NCBI GenBank assembly: GCA_002454335.1
Contig: DKIP01000018.1
Span: 1-19,033, forward strand
Direction of reading: 5' to 3'
Source: Cytophagaceae bacterium UBA6715
Lineage (GTDB): Bacteria; Bacteroidota; Bacteroidia; Cytophagales; Spirosomataceae
DNA: 19,033 nt
Shown here piece by piece: positions 8,542 to 15,499 of this stretch; position 1 is the first letter of the stretch, and each line of letters opens with the position of its first letter. Made by a program: the position numbers and the translations under genes. The notes beneath the pieces were generated by a model that saw only the letters and a list, made by a program, of their open reading frames with translations, did not search any database and was not told the origin of the DNA.

Positions 8542-10434
8542 ATGTCAACTGCTACAACACACGCTGAAGAAGTTCACGCTCACGCACATGATCACGAACA
8601 CGAGCATCATGAGCCAAATTTTATTCAGAAGTACATCTTCTCAGAAGATCACAAAACAATTGCTAAGCAATACCTTATCATGGGTATCTTGTGGGCATTT
8701 GTAGGAGGATCTTTATCTATTCTTTTCCGTTTACAATTGGGTTTCCCAGAAATGCAATTGGAATGGTTGCGCCCATTATTAGGCGAGTGGATTGATGAAT
8801 CAGGAAAATTAGATAAAGAGTTTTATTTAGCTCTTGTAACCATGCATGGTACTATCATGGTATTCTTTGTATTAACCGCAGGTTTGTCTGGAACGTTCTC
8901 AAACTTTTTGATTCCATTACAAATTGGTGCACGTGATATGGCCTCAGGATTCATTAACATGTTATCCTTCTGGTTCTTCTTCTTGTCATCAGCAGTTATG
9001 TTCTCATCACTATTCCTTGAAACGGGACCAGCTTCAGGAGGTTGGGTAATTTATCCTCCATTAAGTGCATTGCCACAAGCTATGCCTGGTTCAGGTTTAG
9101 GTATGACATTATGGTTGACTTCCATGGCGTTGTTTATCGTTTCATCTTTGATGGGTGGGATTAACTACATCTGTACAATCATCAACTTGCGTACTCGTGG
9201 TATGACTTTCACGAAGATGCCATTAACAATCTGGTCATTCTTCTTTACAGCAATCTTAGGTTTGTTATCATTCCCAGTATTGTTATCAGCTGCCTTGTTA
9301 TTGATCTTTGACCGTTCATTTGGAACATCTTTCTATTTATCTGAAATCTATATTCAAGGTCAAGCACTTCCAAATATGGGAGGCTCTCCAATCTTATACC
9401 AACACTTATTCTGGTTCCTCGGTCACCCAGAGGTATACATCGTATTATTACCAGCATTGGGTATGACGTCTGAAATTATTGCAACGAATGCGCGTAAGCC
9501 TATCTTTGGTTACCGAGCAATGATTGGTTCGATGATGGGTATTACAGTCCTTGCGTTTATCGTATGGGCTCACCACATGTTCGTAACGGGTATGAATCCA
9601 TTCTTGGGATCTGTATTTATGTTCTTGACATTGATCATTGCGGTACCATCAGCAGTAAAAGCATTTAACTATATCACAACTTTATGGAAAGGTAACTTGA
9701 TCTTTACACCGGCAATGTTATTCTCAATCGGTCTTGTATCCCTATTTATTTCAGGTGGTGTTACAGGTATCATTTTGGGTAACTCGGCATTGGATATCAA
9801 CTTACACGATACCTATTTCGTCGTAGCTCACTTCCACTTAGTAATGGGATCAGCATCATTCTTTGGTTTGATGGCTGGTGTTTACCACTGGTATCCAAAA
9901 ATGTTTGGTCGCATGATGAATAAGACCTTAGGTTATATTCACTTCTGGGCAACATTCGTAGGTGTTTACTGCGTATTCTTCCCAATGCACTACACAGGTA
10001 TCGCCGGTTTCCCTCGTCGCTACTATTCATTCACAGCATTAGGAAACGGACGCGAAGAGGCATTTACTGATTTGAATATGTTCATTTCAATTGCTGCGAT
10101 CTTAACGTTCTCTGCTCAAGCCATTTTCTTCTGGAACTTCTTCTACTCGATATTCAAAGGGAAAAAGGCAACACAGAATCCATGGAACTCAACTACTTTG
10201 GAGTGGACAACTCCAGTAGAAGTAGGACACGGAAACTGGCCAGGAGAAATTCCAGCTGTATACCGTTGGCCTTATGACTACTCAAAACCAGGAGCTGAGT
10301 CAGACTTCATTCCTCAAAACGTTCCCTATTCTGCAACACCAGAATCAAACTTACCAGAGGAAAACGAAGAAATTGCGAACGAAAAAGCAATTGAAAGTTT
10401 ATTGGCTGCGCAAAACGAGTCATATAACCGTTAA
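8542..10434 (+). CDS. ctaD: Cytochrome c oxidase subunit I (heme-copper oxidase, A1-type motif)
   Basis: A 630-residue catalytic subunit (also called coxA) that reduces O2 to water and pumps protons. Metal ligands are all present: His102 (MHGTIMVFF) for low-spin heme; His295 of HPEVY, with Tyr299 as the cross-linked tyrosine and Glu297 as the A1-type proton-channel glutamate; His344-His345 (WAHHM) for CuB; and His430/His432 (VAHFHLVMG) for the high-spin and low-spin hemes. The N-terminus carries a histidine-rich stretch (nine His in about 21 residues from residue 7) before the first helix, and a charged tail of about 80 residues follows the last helix. It is the last gene before the terminator hairpin at 10448-10491, so it ends the actABCDEF-ctaCD unit. 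Confidence 0.97.
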   Translation: MSTATTHAEEVHAHAHDHEHEHHEPNFIQKYIFSEDHKTIAKQYLIMGILWAFVGGSLSILFRLQLGFPEMQLEWLRPLLGEWIDESGKLDKEFYLALVTMHGTIMVFFVLTAGLSGTFSNFLIPLQIGARDMASGFINMLSFWFFFLSSAVMFSSLFLETGPASGGWVIYPPLSALPQAMPGSGLGMTLWLTSMALFIVSSLMGGINYICTIINLRTRGMTFTKMPLTIWSFFFTAILGLLSFPVLLSAALLLIFDRSFGTSFYLSEIYIQGQALPNMGGSPILYQHLFWFLGHPEVYIVLLPALGMTSEIIATNARKPIFGYRAMIGSMMGITVLAFIVWAHHMFVTGMNPFLGSVFMFLTLIIAVPSAVKAFNYITTLWKGNLIFTPAMLFSIGLVSLFISGGVTGIILGNSALDINLHDTYFVVAHFHLVMGSASFFGLMAGVYHWYPKMFGRMMNKTLGYIHFWATFVGVYCVFFPMHYTGIAGFPRRYYSFTALGNGREEAFTDLNMFISIAAILTFSAQAIFFWNFFYSIFKGKKATQNPWNSTTLEWTTPVEVGHGNWPGEIPAVYRWPYDYSKPGAESDFIPQNVPYSATPESNLPEENEEIANEKAIESLLAAQNESYNR

Positions 10435-10447
10435 TTAGAAACAACCT

Positions 10448-10491
10448 AAAGGATGCATCGAAATGGTTTCATTTGGATGCATCCTTTTTTT
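10448..10491 (+). terminator. Rho-independent terminator after ctaD, just before ctaA
   Basis: The arms at 10448-10459 and 10476-10487 are perfect 12-nt complements (AAAGGATGCATC / GATGCATCCTTT). Inside them, after one G-G mismatch, a further 5-bp stem (10461-10465 with 10470-10474) closes on the tetraloop GTTT, giving a nearly perfect 40-nt hairpin. Seven T residues run from 10485 to 10491. It begins 13 nt after the ctaD stop. An ATG at 10463 falls in the inner part of this hairpin and is therefore unlikely to be the ctaA start. Only 10 nt separate the T-run from the preferred ctaA ATG, so downstream genes depend on read-through or on a promoter inside or upstream of the hairpin. Confidence 0.85.
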
Positions 10492-10501
10492 AGCTACCTA
10501 C

Positions 10502-11401
10502 ATGACCTTCCAACGTTTCGGTACAATCACCTTAATCAGCTTATATGTGCTCATATTAGCGGGTGGAATCGTACGAAGCACAGGCTCAGGTATGGGATGC
10601 CCCGATTGGCCTAAATGTTTTGGTCAATTCGTCCCTCCTACCCATATTTCGGAGTTGCCCTTCAACTACCAAGAAATCTACAAGGAAAAACTACATGGAG
10701 AGGTGTTGTTTAATCCGATCAAAACATGGATTGAATACCTCAACCGATTAATGGGTGCCCTTACTGGTCTTTTCATGGCCACAAGCCTTGCCTTGTCCAT
10801 TAAGAAAGGTCGAAGCGTATTTCTACCAACCTTGGCAGCATTTCTACTTGTGATGGCAAATGCCGTACTAGGTAAATATGTCGTCGATTCTTTCCTATTA
10901 CCGGGTGTGGTGACCATGCACATGTTGCTAACAACCGGTGTATTATTTTTCCTCTTAAAAGCATTACAGACCGAAAAGCCCAAAATTAATTTAGCGCAGT
11001 CACAACGGAAATGGATTACAATCAACGCAATCATTATCTGTATTCAAATTTTATTGGGAACACAAGTTCGTGAAAACATGGATGAAGTGATTCGTGCTTT
11101 AGGCGAAAATGCCAAAGCACAATGGATCGAAAGCCTAGACCTAGGTTACATCGTACACCGTACATTTTCTTGGGCAATCTTAGTCAGCCATTATTTCCTT
11201 TGGAAAAATATTCAAACCTCTGAATTAATTAATACACCATACGTAAAGTCATTTGTCATTTGCATCGGAATATCCTTGATTTCAGGCGTACTAATGGCCT
11301 ATTTTGCTTTGCCTTTGGGTTCTCAGCCTATACACTTAACAAGTTCATTAGTTTTATTGGGGCTTCACGTGCATGCGTGGTTAAAAACACGTAGTATATG
11401 A
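10502..11401 (+). CDS. ctaA: Heme A synthase (COX15/CtaA family)
   Basis: A 299-residue, eight-helix membrane enzyme that oxidises the C8 methyl of heme O to the formyl group of heme A, the cofactor of the aa3 oxidase encoded next door. Diagnostic segments are GGIVRSTGSGMGCPDWPKC, with the loop cysteines Cys33 and Cys39, EYLNRLMGAL, VTMHMLLTTGV, GTQVRENMDE and IVHRTFSWA, plus a late PIHLTSSL histidine. These supply the four expected heme-binding histidines. A longer reading from ATG 10463 would add 13 residues but places the start inside the terminator hairpin; ATG 10502 (MTFQRFGT...) fits family N-termini better and is chosen. The stop overlaps the ctaB start in ATGA, indicating translational coupling. 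Confidence 0.93.
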   Translation: MTFQRFGTITLISLYVLILAGGIVRSTGSGMGCPDWPKCFGQFVPPTHISELPFNYQEIYKEKLHGEVLFNPIKTWIEYLNRLMGALTGLFMATSLALSIKKGRSVFLPTLAAFLLVMANAVLGKYVVDSFLLPGVVTMHMLLTTGVLFFLLKALQTEKPKINLAQSQRKWITINAIIICIQILLGTQVRENMDEVIRALGENAKAQWIESLDLGYIVHRTFSWAILVSHYFLWKNIQTSELINTPYVKSFVICIGISLISGVLMAYFALPLGSQPIHLTSSLVLLGLHVHAWLKTRSI

Positions 11402-12246
11402 ACAAGTTAAAACCCTATATCGCTTTATTAAAATCAAGGCTTTCGATGACCGTGGCGTTTTCAGGAACATTCGGTTTTTTATTAGCCCCTGTTGAACATA
11501 AGGCAATCGATATTATTCTGATTTCCTTAGGAGGATTTTTCCTGACAGGCGCTGCTAATATCGTTAACCAATTGAAAGAAATTGAATACGATAAATTGAT
11601 GAAGCGTACGGCCAAGCGTCCACTTCCCACCCAAACGCTAACACCACAGCATGCACGAATTTATGGTCTAATAATTGCAGTACTAGCCCTAGGTATTTTA
11701 AGCTATTTCACCTGGAAAGCGGCAGCTATTGGATTACTTTCGTATGTCCTTTACGGCTATGTCTACACACCACTCAAACGCGTAGGTCCCATTTCCGTGT
11801 TTGTAGGAGCATTCCCTGGTGCATTCCCTCCGATGATCGGATGGGTCGCAGCCACACAGCATTTCGGTTGGGAACCGGGTATTCTATTTGCCATTCAATT
11901 TTTCTGGCAATTTCCACACTTTTGGGCGATCGCGTGGGTAGCAGATGCAGATTATAAAAAAGCAGGATTCCGCATGTTGCCGAATGATGGGAAAAAGGAT
12001 TTAAAAACGGCCTTTACGATCATGATTTATACGGTATTTTTGATCCCTTTGGGATTCTTACCATATATGATGCATATGACAGGAATTACGTCGGCCATCA
12101 TAACAATTGTGGCCGGTAGCTTGTTCTTAGGACAGACCTTTTACTTAATGATGAAACCTACAGATAAGGCGGCACGCTGGATGATGTTTGGCTCCTTCAT
12201 TTATTTATTAATTGTTCAAATCGCCTTTTTATTTGATAAAGCTTAA
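11398..12246 (+). CDS. ctaB: Protoheme IX farnesyltransferase (heme O synthase)
   Basis: A 282-residue UbiA-family membrane prenyltransferase that attaches farnesyl to protoheme IX to make heme O, the substrate of CtaA. The first aspartate-type motif is modified as usual in this subfamily: NIVNQLKEIEYDKLMKRT (about residues 53-70), followed by RPLPT. Other family signatures are YTPLKR, GAFPGAFPPMIGW and FFWQFPHFWAIAW with a following ADYKKAGFRMLP loop. About nine helices are visible and the length is normal. It overlaps ctaA by 4 nt and is followed after 3 nt by the first subunit III-like gene, so these genes are tightly co-translated. The pairing of ctaA and ctaB accounts for the whole heme A pathway from protoheme. 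Confidence 0.96.
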   Translation: MNKLKPYIALLKSRLSMTVAFSGTFGFLLAPVEHKAIDIILISLGGFFLTGAANIVNQLKEIEYDKLMKRTAKRPLPTQTLTPQHARIYGLIIAVLALGILSYFTWKAAAIGLLSYVLYGYVYTPLKRVGPISVFVGAFPGAFPPMIGWVAATQHFGWEPGILFAIQFFWQFPHFWAIAWVADADYKKAGFRMLPNDGKKDLKTAFTIMIYTVFLIPLGFLPYMMHMTGITSAIITIVAGSLFLGQTFYLMMKPTDKAARWMMFGSFIYLLIVQIAFLFDKA

Positions 12247-12249
12247 GTC

Positions 12250-12828
12250 ATGAAAAATCAAGAAGAACTCCTTGCAGCCAATGAAACGCGTTCGGTCAAT
12301 CCAAAAGTGTTCACCATGTGGTTATTCATTGTATCCATCATCATGTTGTTTGCTGCGTTTACAAGTGCGTATCTAGTAAGAAAAGCAGAAGGTAACTGGG
12401 TTGAATTCGATTTGCCCAATTTGTTTTCTTATAGCACAATCGTTTTACTTGCCAGTAGTGCATCCATGCATTTTGCATACCTGGCAGCAAAAAAAGACCA
12501 ATTTAATGCGCTTCGAATAAGTATTTCTATTACTTTTGTGCTCGGATTAGTATTCTTAATCATGCAATTTTACGGTTGGATCCAATTAGTGGAAAAGAAC
12601 GTATTCTTTGTAGGAAATCCGTCAGGTTCTTTTGTTTATGTACTTTCAGGCCTACATGGGCTACACTTAATCTCCGGATTGATTGTTTTATTGGTTGCTT
12701 TAGTGGCAGCTTTCCGCCTGAAGATAAATGCAAAAGCATTGACCCAAATTAAGATTTGTACCACCTATTGGCATTTTTTAGATGCTTTATGGGTATATTT
12801 ATTTTTATTTTTAGTTTTTAACAATTAA
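12250..12828 (+). CDS. Heme-copper oxidase subunit III-like protein (short, five-helix form)
   Basis: A 192-residue membrane protein of the cytochrome c oxidase subunit III/CyoC family. Five helices are visible, the number expected for the short form lacking the first two helices of mitochondrial subunit III. Signatures are GLHGLHLISG near residue 137 and TYWHFLDALWVYLFLFLVF at the C-terminus, matching the WHFxDxxW hallmark. It begins 3 nt after ctaB and ends 11 nt before a second, longer subunit III gene. Two adjacent subunit III genes are common in Bacteroidota aa3 clusters; whether both are in one enzyme or are alternatives cannot be read from the sequence. The family call is secure, the precise role is not. 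Confidence 0.9.
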   Translation: MKNQEELLAANETRSVNPKVFTMWLFIVSIIMLFAAFTSAYLVRKAEGNWVEFDLPNLFSYSTIVLLASSASMHFAYLAAKKDQFNALRISISITFVLGLVFLIMQFYGWIQLVEKNVFFVGNPSGSFVYVLSGLHGLHLISGLIVLLVALVAAFRLKINAKALTQIKICTTYWHFLDALWVYLFLFLVFNN

Positions 12829-12839
12829 GCAATTACCGC

Positions 12840-13607
12840 ATGTCAGTTGCACACACTGCCCCTGCTGTACCCGAAAACCTAACATGGTCGGGTGGATCAG
12901 AACCCTTAAAAGCGAGTTACGGAAAATTAATGATGTGGTTTTTCCTCTTATCAGACACATTTACGTTCTCGGCCTTATTGATTACTTACGGAATGATCCG
13001 TTTCAGCCAACCTGCTTGGGAAGGAACACCTGAAACTTTCTATTTTTCAACAACACACTGGCCAATACCTGAAAAAGTATTTGAGGCGGTTCCATTTTTA
13101 CATGGAATGTCCTTGCCATTGGTTTTCGTTGGAATCATGACCTTCATTTTGATTGCATCTTCTGTGACGATGGTATTAGCTGTAGAAGCTGGTCACCGCG
13201 GAGACCGTAAAGATGTTGAGAAATGGATGTTGTGGACAATCGTAGGTGGATTTACTTTCTTAGGTTCACAAGCATGGGAATGGACTCACTTTATTCATGG
13301 TCCAGAAGATTTGTCAATCGCAGCAAAACAATTGATTGATGGCGTTGTGACACCCATCGAAGGAGCAAACCTTGTTCGTAACCCATATGGTCCTCCTGCA
13401 TTCGCTGATTTATTCTTTTTTATCACTGGGTTCCACGGAACACACGTATTCTCAGGAGTTATCTTGAATATCTTAATTTTCTTCAATGCGGCGACTGGCG
13501 TTTACGAGCGCAGAGGGCATTACGAAATGGTTGAGAAAGTAGGTCTTTACTGGCACTTTGTTGACTTGGTTTGGGTATTCGTATTTACCTTCTTCTATTT
13601 AGTATAA
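12840..13607 (+). CDS. ctaE: Cytochrome c oxidase subunit III
   Basis: A 255-residue subunit III, longer than the preceding paralogue. Visible signatures: MMWFFLLSDTFTF in the first helix, GSQAWEWTHF, FFFITGFHGTHVFSG and the C-terminal GLYWHFVDLVWVFVFTFFYL. The glutamate in WEWTHF lies where the family keeps a conserved acidic residue. An insert of about 40 residues between helices (EDLSIAAKQLIDGVVTPIEG...) is seen, a feature of Bacteroidota homologues as far as I can judge. Subunit III stabilises subunit I and its oxygen/proton pathway but has no metal. It follows the short paralogue after 11 nt and precedes the subunit IV gene by 18 nt. Confidence 0.94.
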   Translation: MSVAHTAPAVPENLTWSGGSEPLKASYGKLMMWFFLLSDTFTFSALLITYGMIRFSQPAWEGTPETFYFSTTHWPIPEKVFEAVPFLHGMSLPLVFVGIMTFILIASSVTMVLAVEAGHRGDRKDVEKWMLWTIVGGFTFLGSQAWEWTHFIHGPEDLSIAAKQLIDGVVTPIEGANLVRNPYGPPAFADLFFFITGFHGTHVFSGVILNILIFFNAATGVYERRGHYEMVEKVGLYWHFVDLVWVFVFTFFYLV

Positions 13608-13625
13608 TCTTTATTCATTGATATT

Positions 13626-13937
13626 ATGGCTCACGTAGCACACGAAACTTCTGAAAAAGAAATCGCCGCTCCAAACACCGGAGCGATTTGGAAAACATTC
13701 TGGATCTTATTGATCTTAACAGCGATTGAATTCGTTATCGCATTCACCATGCCTGCAAACACTTTGCGTGTTGCTATTTTCTGTGGCATGACGATTGTAA
13801 AGGCATTTTACATCGTAGGAGAATTCATGCACTTAAAGCATGAGGTAAAATCTTTAATTTGGGCTGTTTTAGTCCCGACAATCTTTGTAGTTTGGCTTTT
13901 GATCGCTTTAATCTACGAAGGCGGTCACATGTATTAG
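13626..13937 (+). CDS. Cytochrome c oxidase subunit IV (prokaryotic, CyoD-like)
   Basis: A 103-residue protein with a short soluble N-terminus (MAHVAHETSEKE...) and three predicted helices at about residues 22-42, 48-66 and 75-97. The middle segment KAFYIVGEFMHLKHE is characteristic of the prokaryotic cytochrome c oxidase subunit IV/CyoD family (KAxxVxxFFMHLK-like). These subunits help assemble the oxidase and stabilise the CuB site. The gene is placed directly after subunit III, as in most oxidase operons, and 25 bp before the SCO gene. Length and helix number are normal for the family. Confidence 0.9.
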   Translation: MAHVAHETSEKEIAAPNTGAIWKTFWILLILTAIEFVIAFTMPANTLRVAIFCGMTIVKAFYIVGEFMHLKHEVKSLIWAVLVPTIFVVWLLIALIYEGGHMY

Positions 13938-13962
13938 TAAACCCGTTTTCCTTTTAGGAATT

Positions 13963-14679
13963 ATGAATAAGAAGACAGGCATCTTGTTAATAACATTAAT
14001 AGTGCCTGTCTTTATCTTTTTAGGGCTAAAGACATTCGGTACCAATCATTATACCCTACCCCGTTTTATTCCTGCGATCGATTCTACGACCGGAGAAATC
14101 AAAATGGCCAAACGCTTAAATCCCCGCTGGAACGAATCCGAACTCGATACGGTATTTCAAACGATTCCTGCTTTCCAATTGACCGACGAAAACGGCAAGG
14201 TTTTTTCGTCCCAAGCATTACAAGGCAAAATATATGTTGCCAATTTCTTCTTTACCCGTTGCGGAACCATTTGCCCTAAAATCACTTCGCAGGTTAGTAG
14301 AGCAACAGATACTTTCAACCAGGACAAAGACATTCATTTCATTTCCATTTCGGTCGACCCGAATTATGATGAGCCTTCTAAACTTTCGGCATACGCGAAA
14401 CGCTTCGAGGCCGATTCGACACGTTGGACATTTTTAACAGGAGCAAAAAAAGAAATCTATCCTTTAATATTAAAAGGCTTCCATGTGCCACTGGCGGATG
14501 CTTCCGAATATGATGCGGCGATCAAGAACCCCGACGAAACATTTATCCATTCTGAGCGTTTAGTATTGGTAGATAAATCAGGCGTTATTCGTGGATTCTA
14601 TGATGGGACGGATAAGAAAGAAGTGGACCGTTTAATTATGGAAATCAAAGTTTTAAAAAGCATTTATACGACCGAATAA
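13963..14679 (+). CDS. SCO1/SenC/PrrC copper chaperone for oxidase assembly
   Basis: A 238-residue membrane-anchored thioredoxin-fold protein. The N-terminus is an uncleaved anchor (residues 5-22). The copper site is complete: Cys100 and Cys104 in FTRCGTICPK (CxxxCP) and His196 in FIHSERLVLVD. SCO proteins deliver copper to, or reduce, the CuA cysteines of subunit II, which here is encoded 5 kb upstream. The start at ATG 13963 is needed to include the anchor, so the strong inverted repeat at 13972-14012 falls inside the coding region. It lies 25 bp after subunit IV and 3 nt before the DUF420 gene. Confidence 0.94.
   Translation: MNKKTGILLITLIVPVFIFLGLKTFGTNHYTLPRFIPAIDSTTGEIKMAKRLNPRWNESELDTVFQTIPAFQLTDENGKVFSSQALQGKIYVANFFFTRCGTICPKITSQVSRATDTFNQDKDIHFISISVDPNYDEPSKLSAYAKRFEADSTRWTFLTGAKKEIYPLILKGFHVPLADASEYDAAIKNPDETFIHSERLVLVDKSGVIRGFYDGTDKKEVDRLIMEIKVLKSIYTTE
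13972..14020 (+). promoter_or_regulatory. Long hairpin with T-rich tail inside the SCO 5' coding region
   Basis: Arms AAGACAGGCA (13972-13981) and TGCCTGTCTT (14003-14012) are perfectly complementary. Beyond a 2-nt bulge (13982-13983), 13984-13991 pair with 13995-14002 (TTAAT/ATTAA core plus wobbles), leaving a 3-nt loop AAC. About 18 base pairs form in 41 nt, followed by the T-rich stretch TATCTTTTT (14013-14020 and one more T). It resembles a terminator or a translation-controlling structure, yet it encodes the membrane anchor of SCO. Function is inferred only. Confidence 0.5.
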
Positions 14680-14682
14680 AAG

Positions 14683-15216
14683 ATGTTAACATTAACCAAG
14701 TCCCCGAAAAACAATTTGATCATTAATGTGATCTCCATCGCAATTCCATTAGCCGTTGCGGGCTTGTTATCATTGCCAAGTAAATTACCCTTGGGCGATT
14801 GGACAAAGGTTCTTCCCCATTTAATCGGAATTATCAATAGCACGACTGCATTGAGTTTAATCATTGCGTTAATCGCTGTTAAGAAAAAGAACATTGAGGG
14901 ACATCGCAAAGCTATGGGTGCTGCGGTATTACAAGGTGCAGTATTCCTTATCTTATATATTTTATACCACGTAGCCAATGAATCCACCAAATTTGGAGGC
15001 GACGGAATAATCAAAAGCATTTACTTTTTCCTACTTGCTTCACACATTATCTTGTCCATCGGAGTTGTTCGTCTTGTGTTGATGGCTTTATACCATGCCT
15101 TGACAGGCGATATTGCTGCCCACAAGAAAACGGTTAAATGGGCCTACCCGATTTGGTTATATGTTTCAATTTCTGGTGTGATTGTTTACCTCATGATTTC
15201 TCCATACTATGTATAA
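14683..15216 (+). CDS. DUF420 membrane protein, likely oxidase maturation factor (CtaM-like)
   Basis: A 177-residue membrane protein with about five helices. Several histidines sit in or near helices: LPHLIGIIN, EGHRKAMG, LYHVAN, ASHIILS, LYHALTGD and AAHKK, a pattern typical of DUF420. In Firmicutes, DUF420 proteins (YozB/CtaM) are required for activity of aa3-type oxidases, so a role in cofactor insertion or heme/copper handling is a reasonable inference, supported by its position directly after the SCO gene (3-nt gap). Its stop overlaps the following small gene by 8 nt. The family call is firm; the biochemical role is not established from sequence. Confidence 0.85.
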   Translation: MLTLTKSPKNNLIINVISIAIPLAVAGLLSLPSKLPLGDWTKVLPHLIGIINSTTALSLIIALIAVKKKNIEGHRKAMGAAVLQGAVFLILYILYHVANESTKFGGDGIIKSIYFFLLASHIILSIGVVRLVLMALYHALTGDIAAHKKTVKWAYPIWLYVSISGVIVYLMISPYYV

Positions 15217-15499
15217 GCGTATATTTTTCATCGTTTGCTTAGTGTTGTTCATCCAACTGGATGTCGATGCCCAATGTGCGATGTGTCGGACGACGGTAGA
15301 AAGTACGGTTTCTAATGGTCGCTCAAATATTGCAACAGGCCTGAACACAGGAATCTTGTACTTGTTGGCAGCACCCTATTTATTGGTGGGAGGTATTGCT
15401 TGGCTTTGGTTCAAGCAAAGCAAACAAGAGCAAAAAGAACGTATTGCCAAATGGCAATTACGTCAACGTGTTTCTCAATTGATGGGAAAGGCTAATTAA
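15209..15499 (+). CDS. Small exported CxxC membrane protein of unknown function
   Basis: A 96-residue protein I do not recognise as a named family. Residues 1-22 form a signal peptide ending DVDAQ, immediately followed by CAMC (Cys23-Cys26). A second hydrophobic segment lies at about residues 45-67 and a basic, Gln/Lys-rich tail (about 28 residues) completes the protein. If the signal is cleaved after AQ, the CxxC pair would sit at the mature N-terminus in the periplasm, with the tail in the cytoplasm. The start overlaps the DUF420 stop by 8 nt, and the stop overlaps murI on the other strand by 4 nt. Its place behind SCO and DUF420 suggests a role in copper or thiol handling for oxidase assembly, but this is inference from context. 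Confidence 0.75.
   Translation: MYKRIFFIVCLVLFIQLDVDAQCAMCRTTVESTVSNGRSNIATGLNTGILYLLAAPYLLVGGIAWLWFKQSKQEQKERIAKWQLRQRVSQLMGKAN

Noticed and set aside
10463..10501. ATG at 10463 as the ctaA start
   Set aside because: It lies in the inner stem of the terminator hairpin and adds 13 residues not typical of CtaA; ATG 10502 fits better.
10678..11034. 118-residue open frame on the minus strand in ctaA
   Set aside because: Antisense shadow of a well-supported gene; no motif.
14664..15020. 118-residue open frame on the minus strand in the DUF420 gene
   Set aside because: Antisense shadow; hydrophobicity reflects the complementary codons of the membrane protein.
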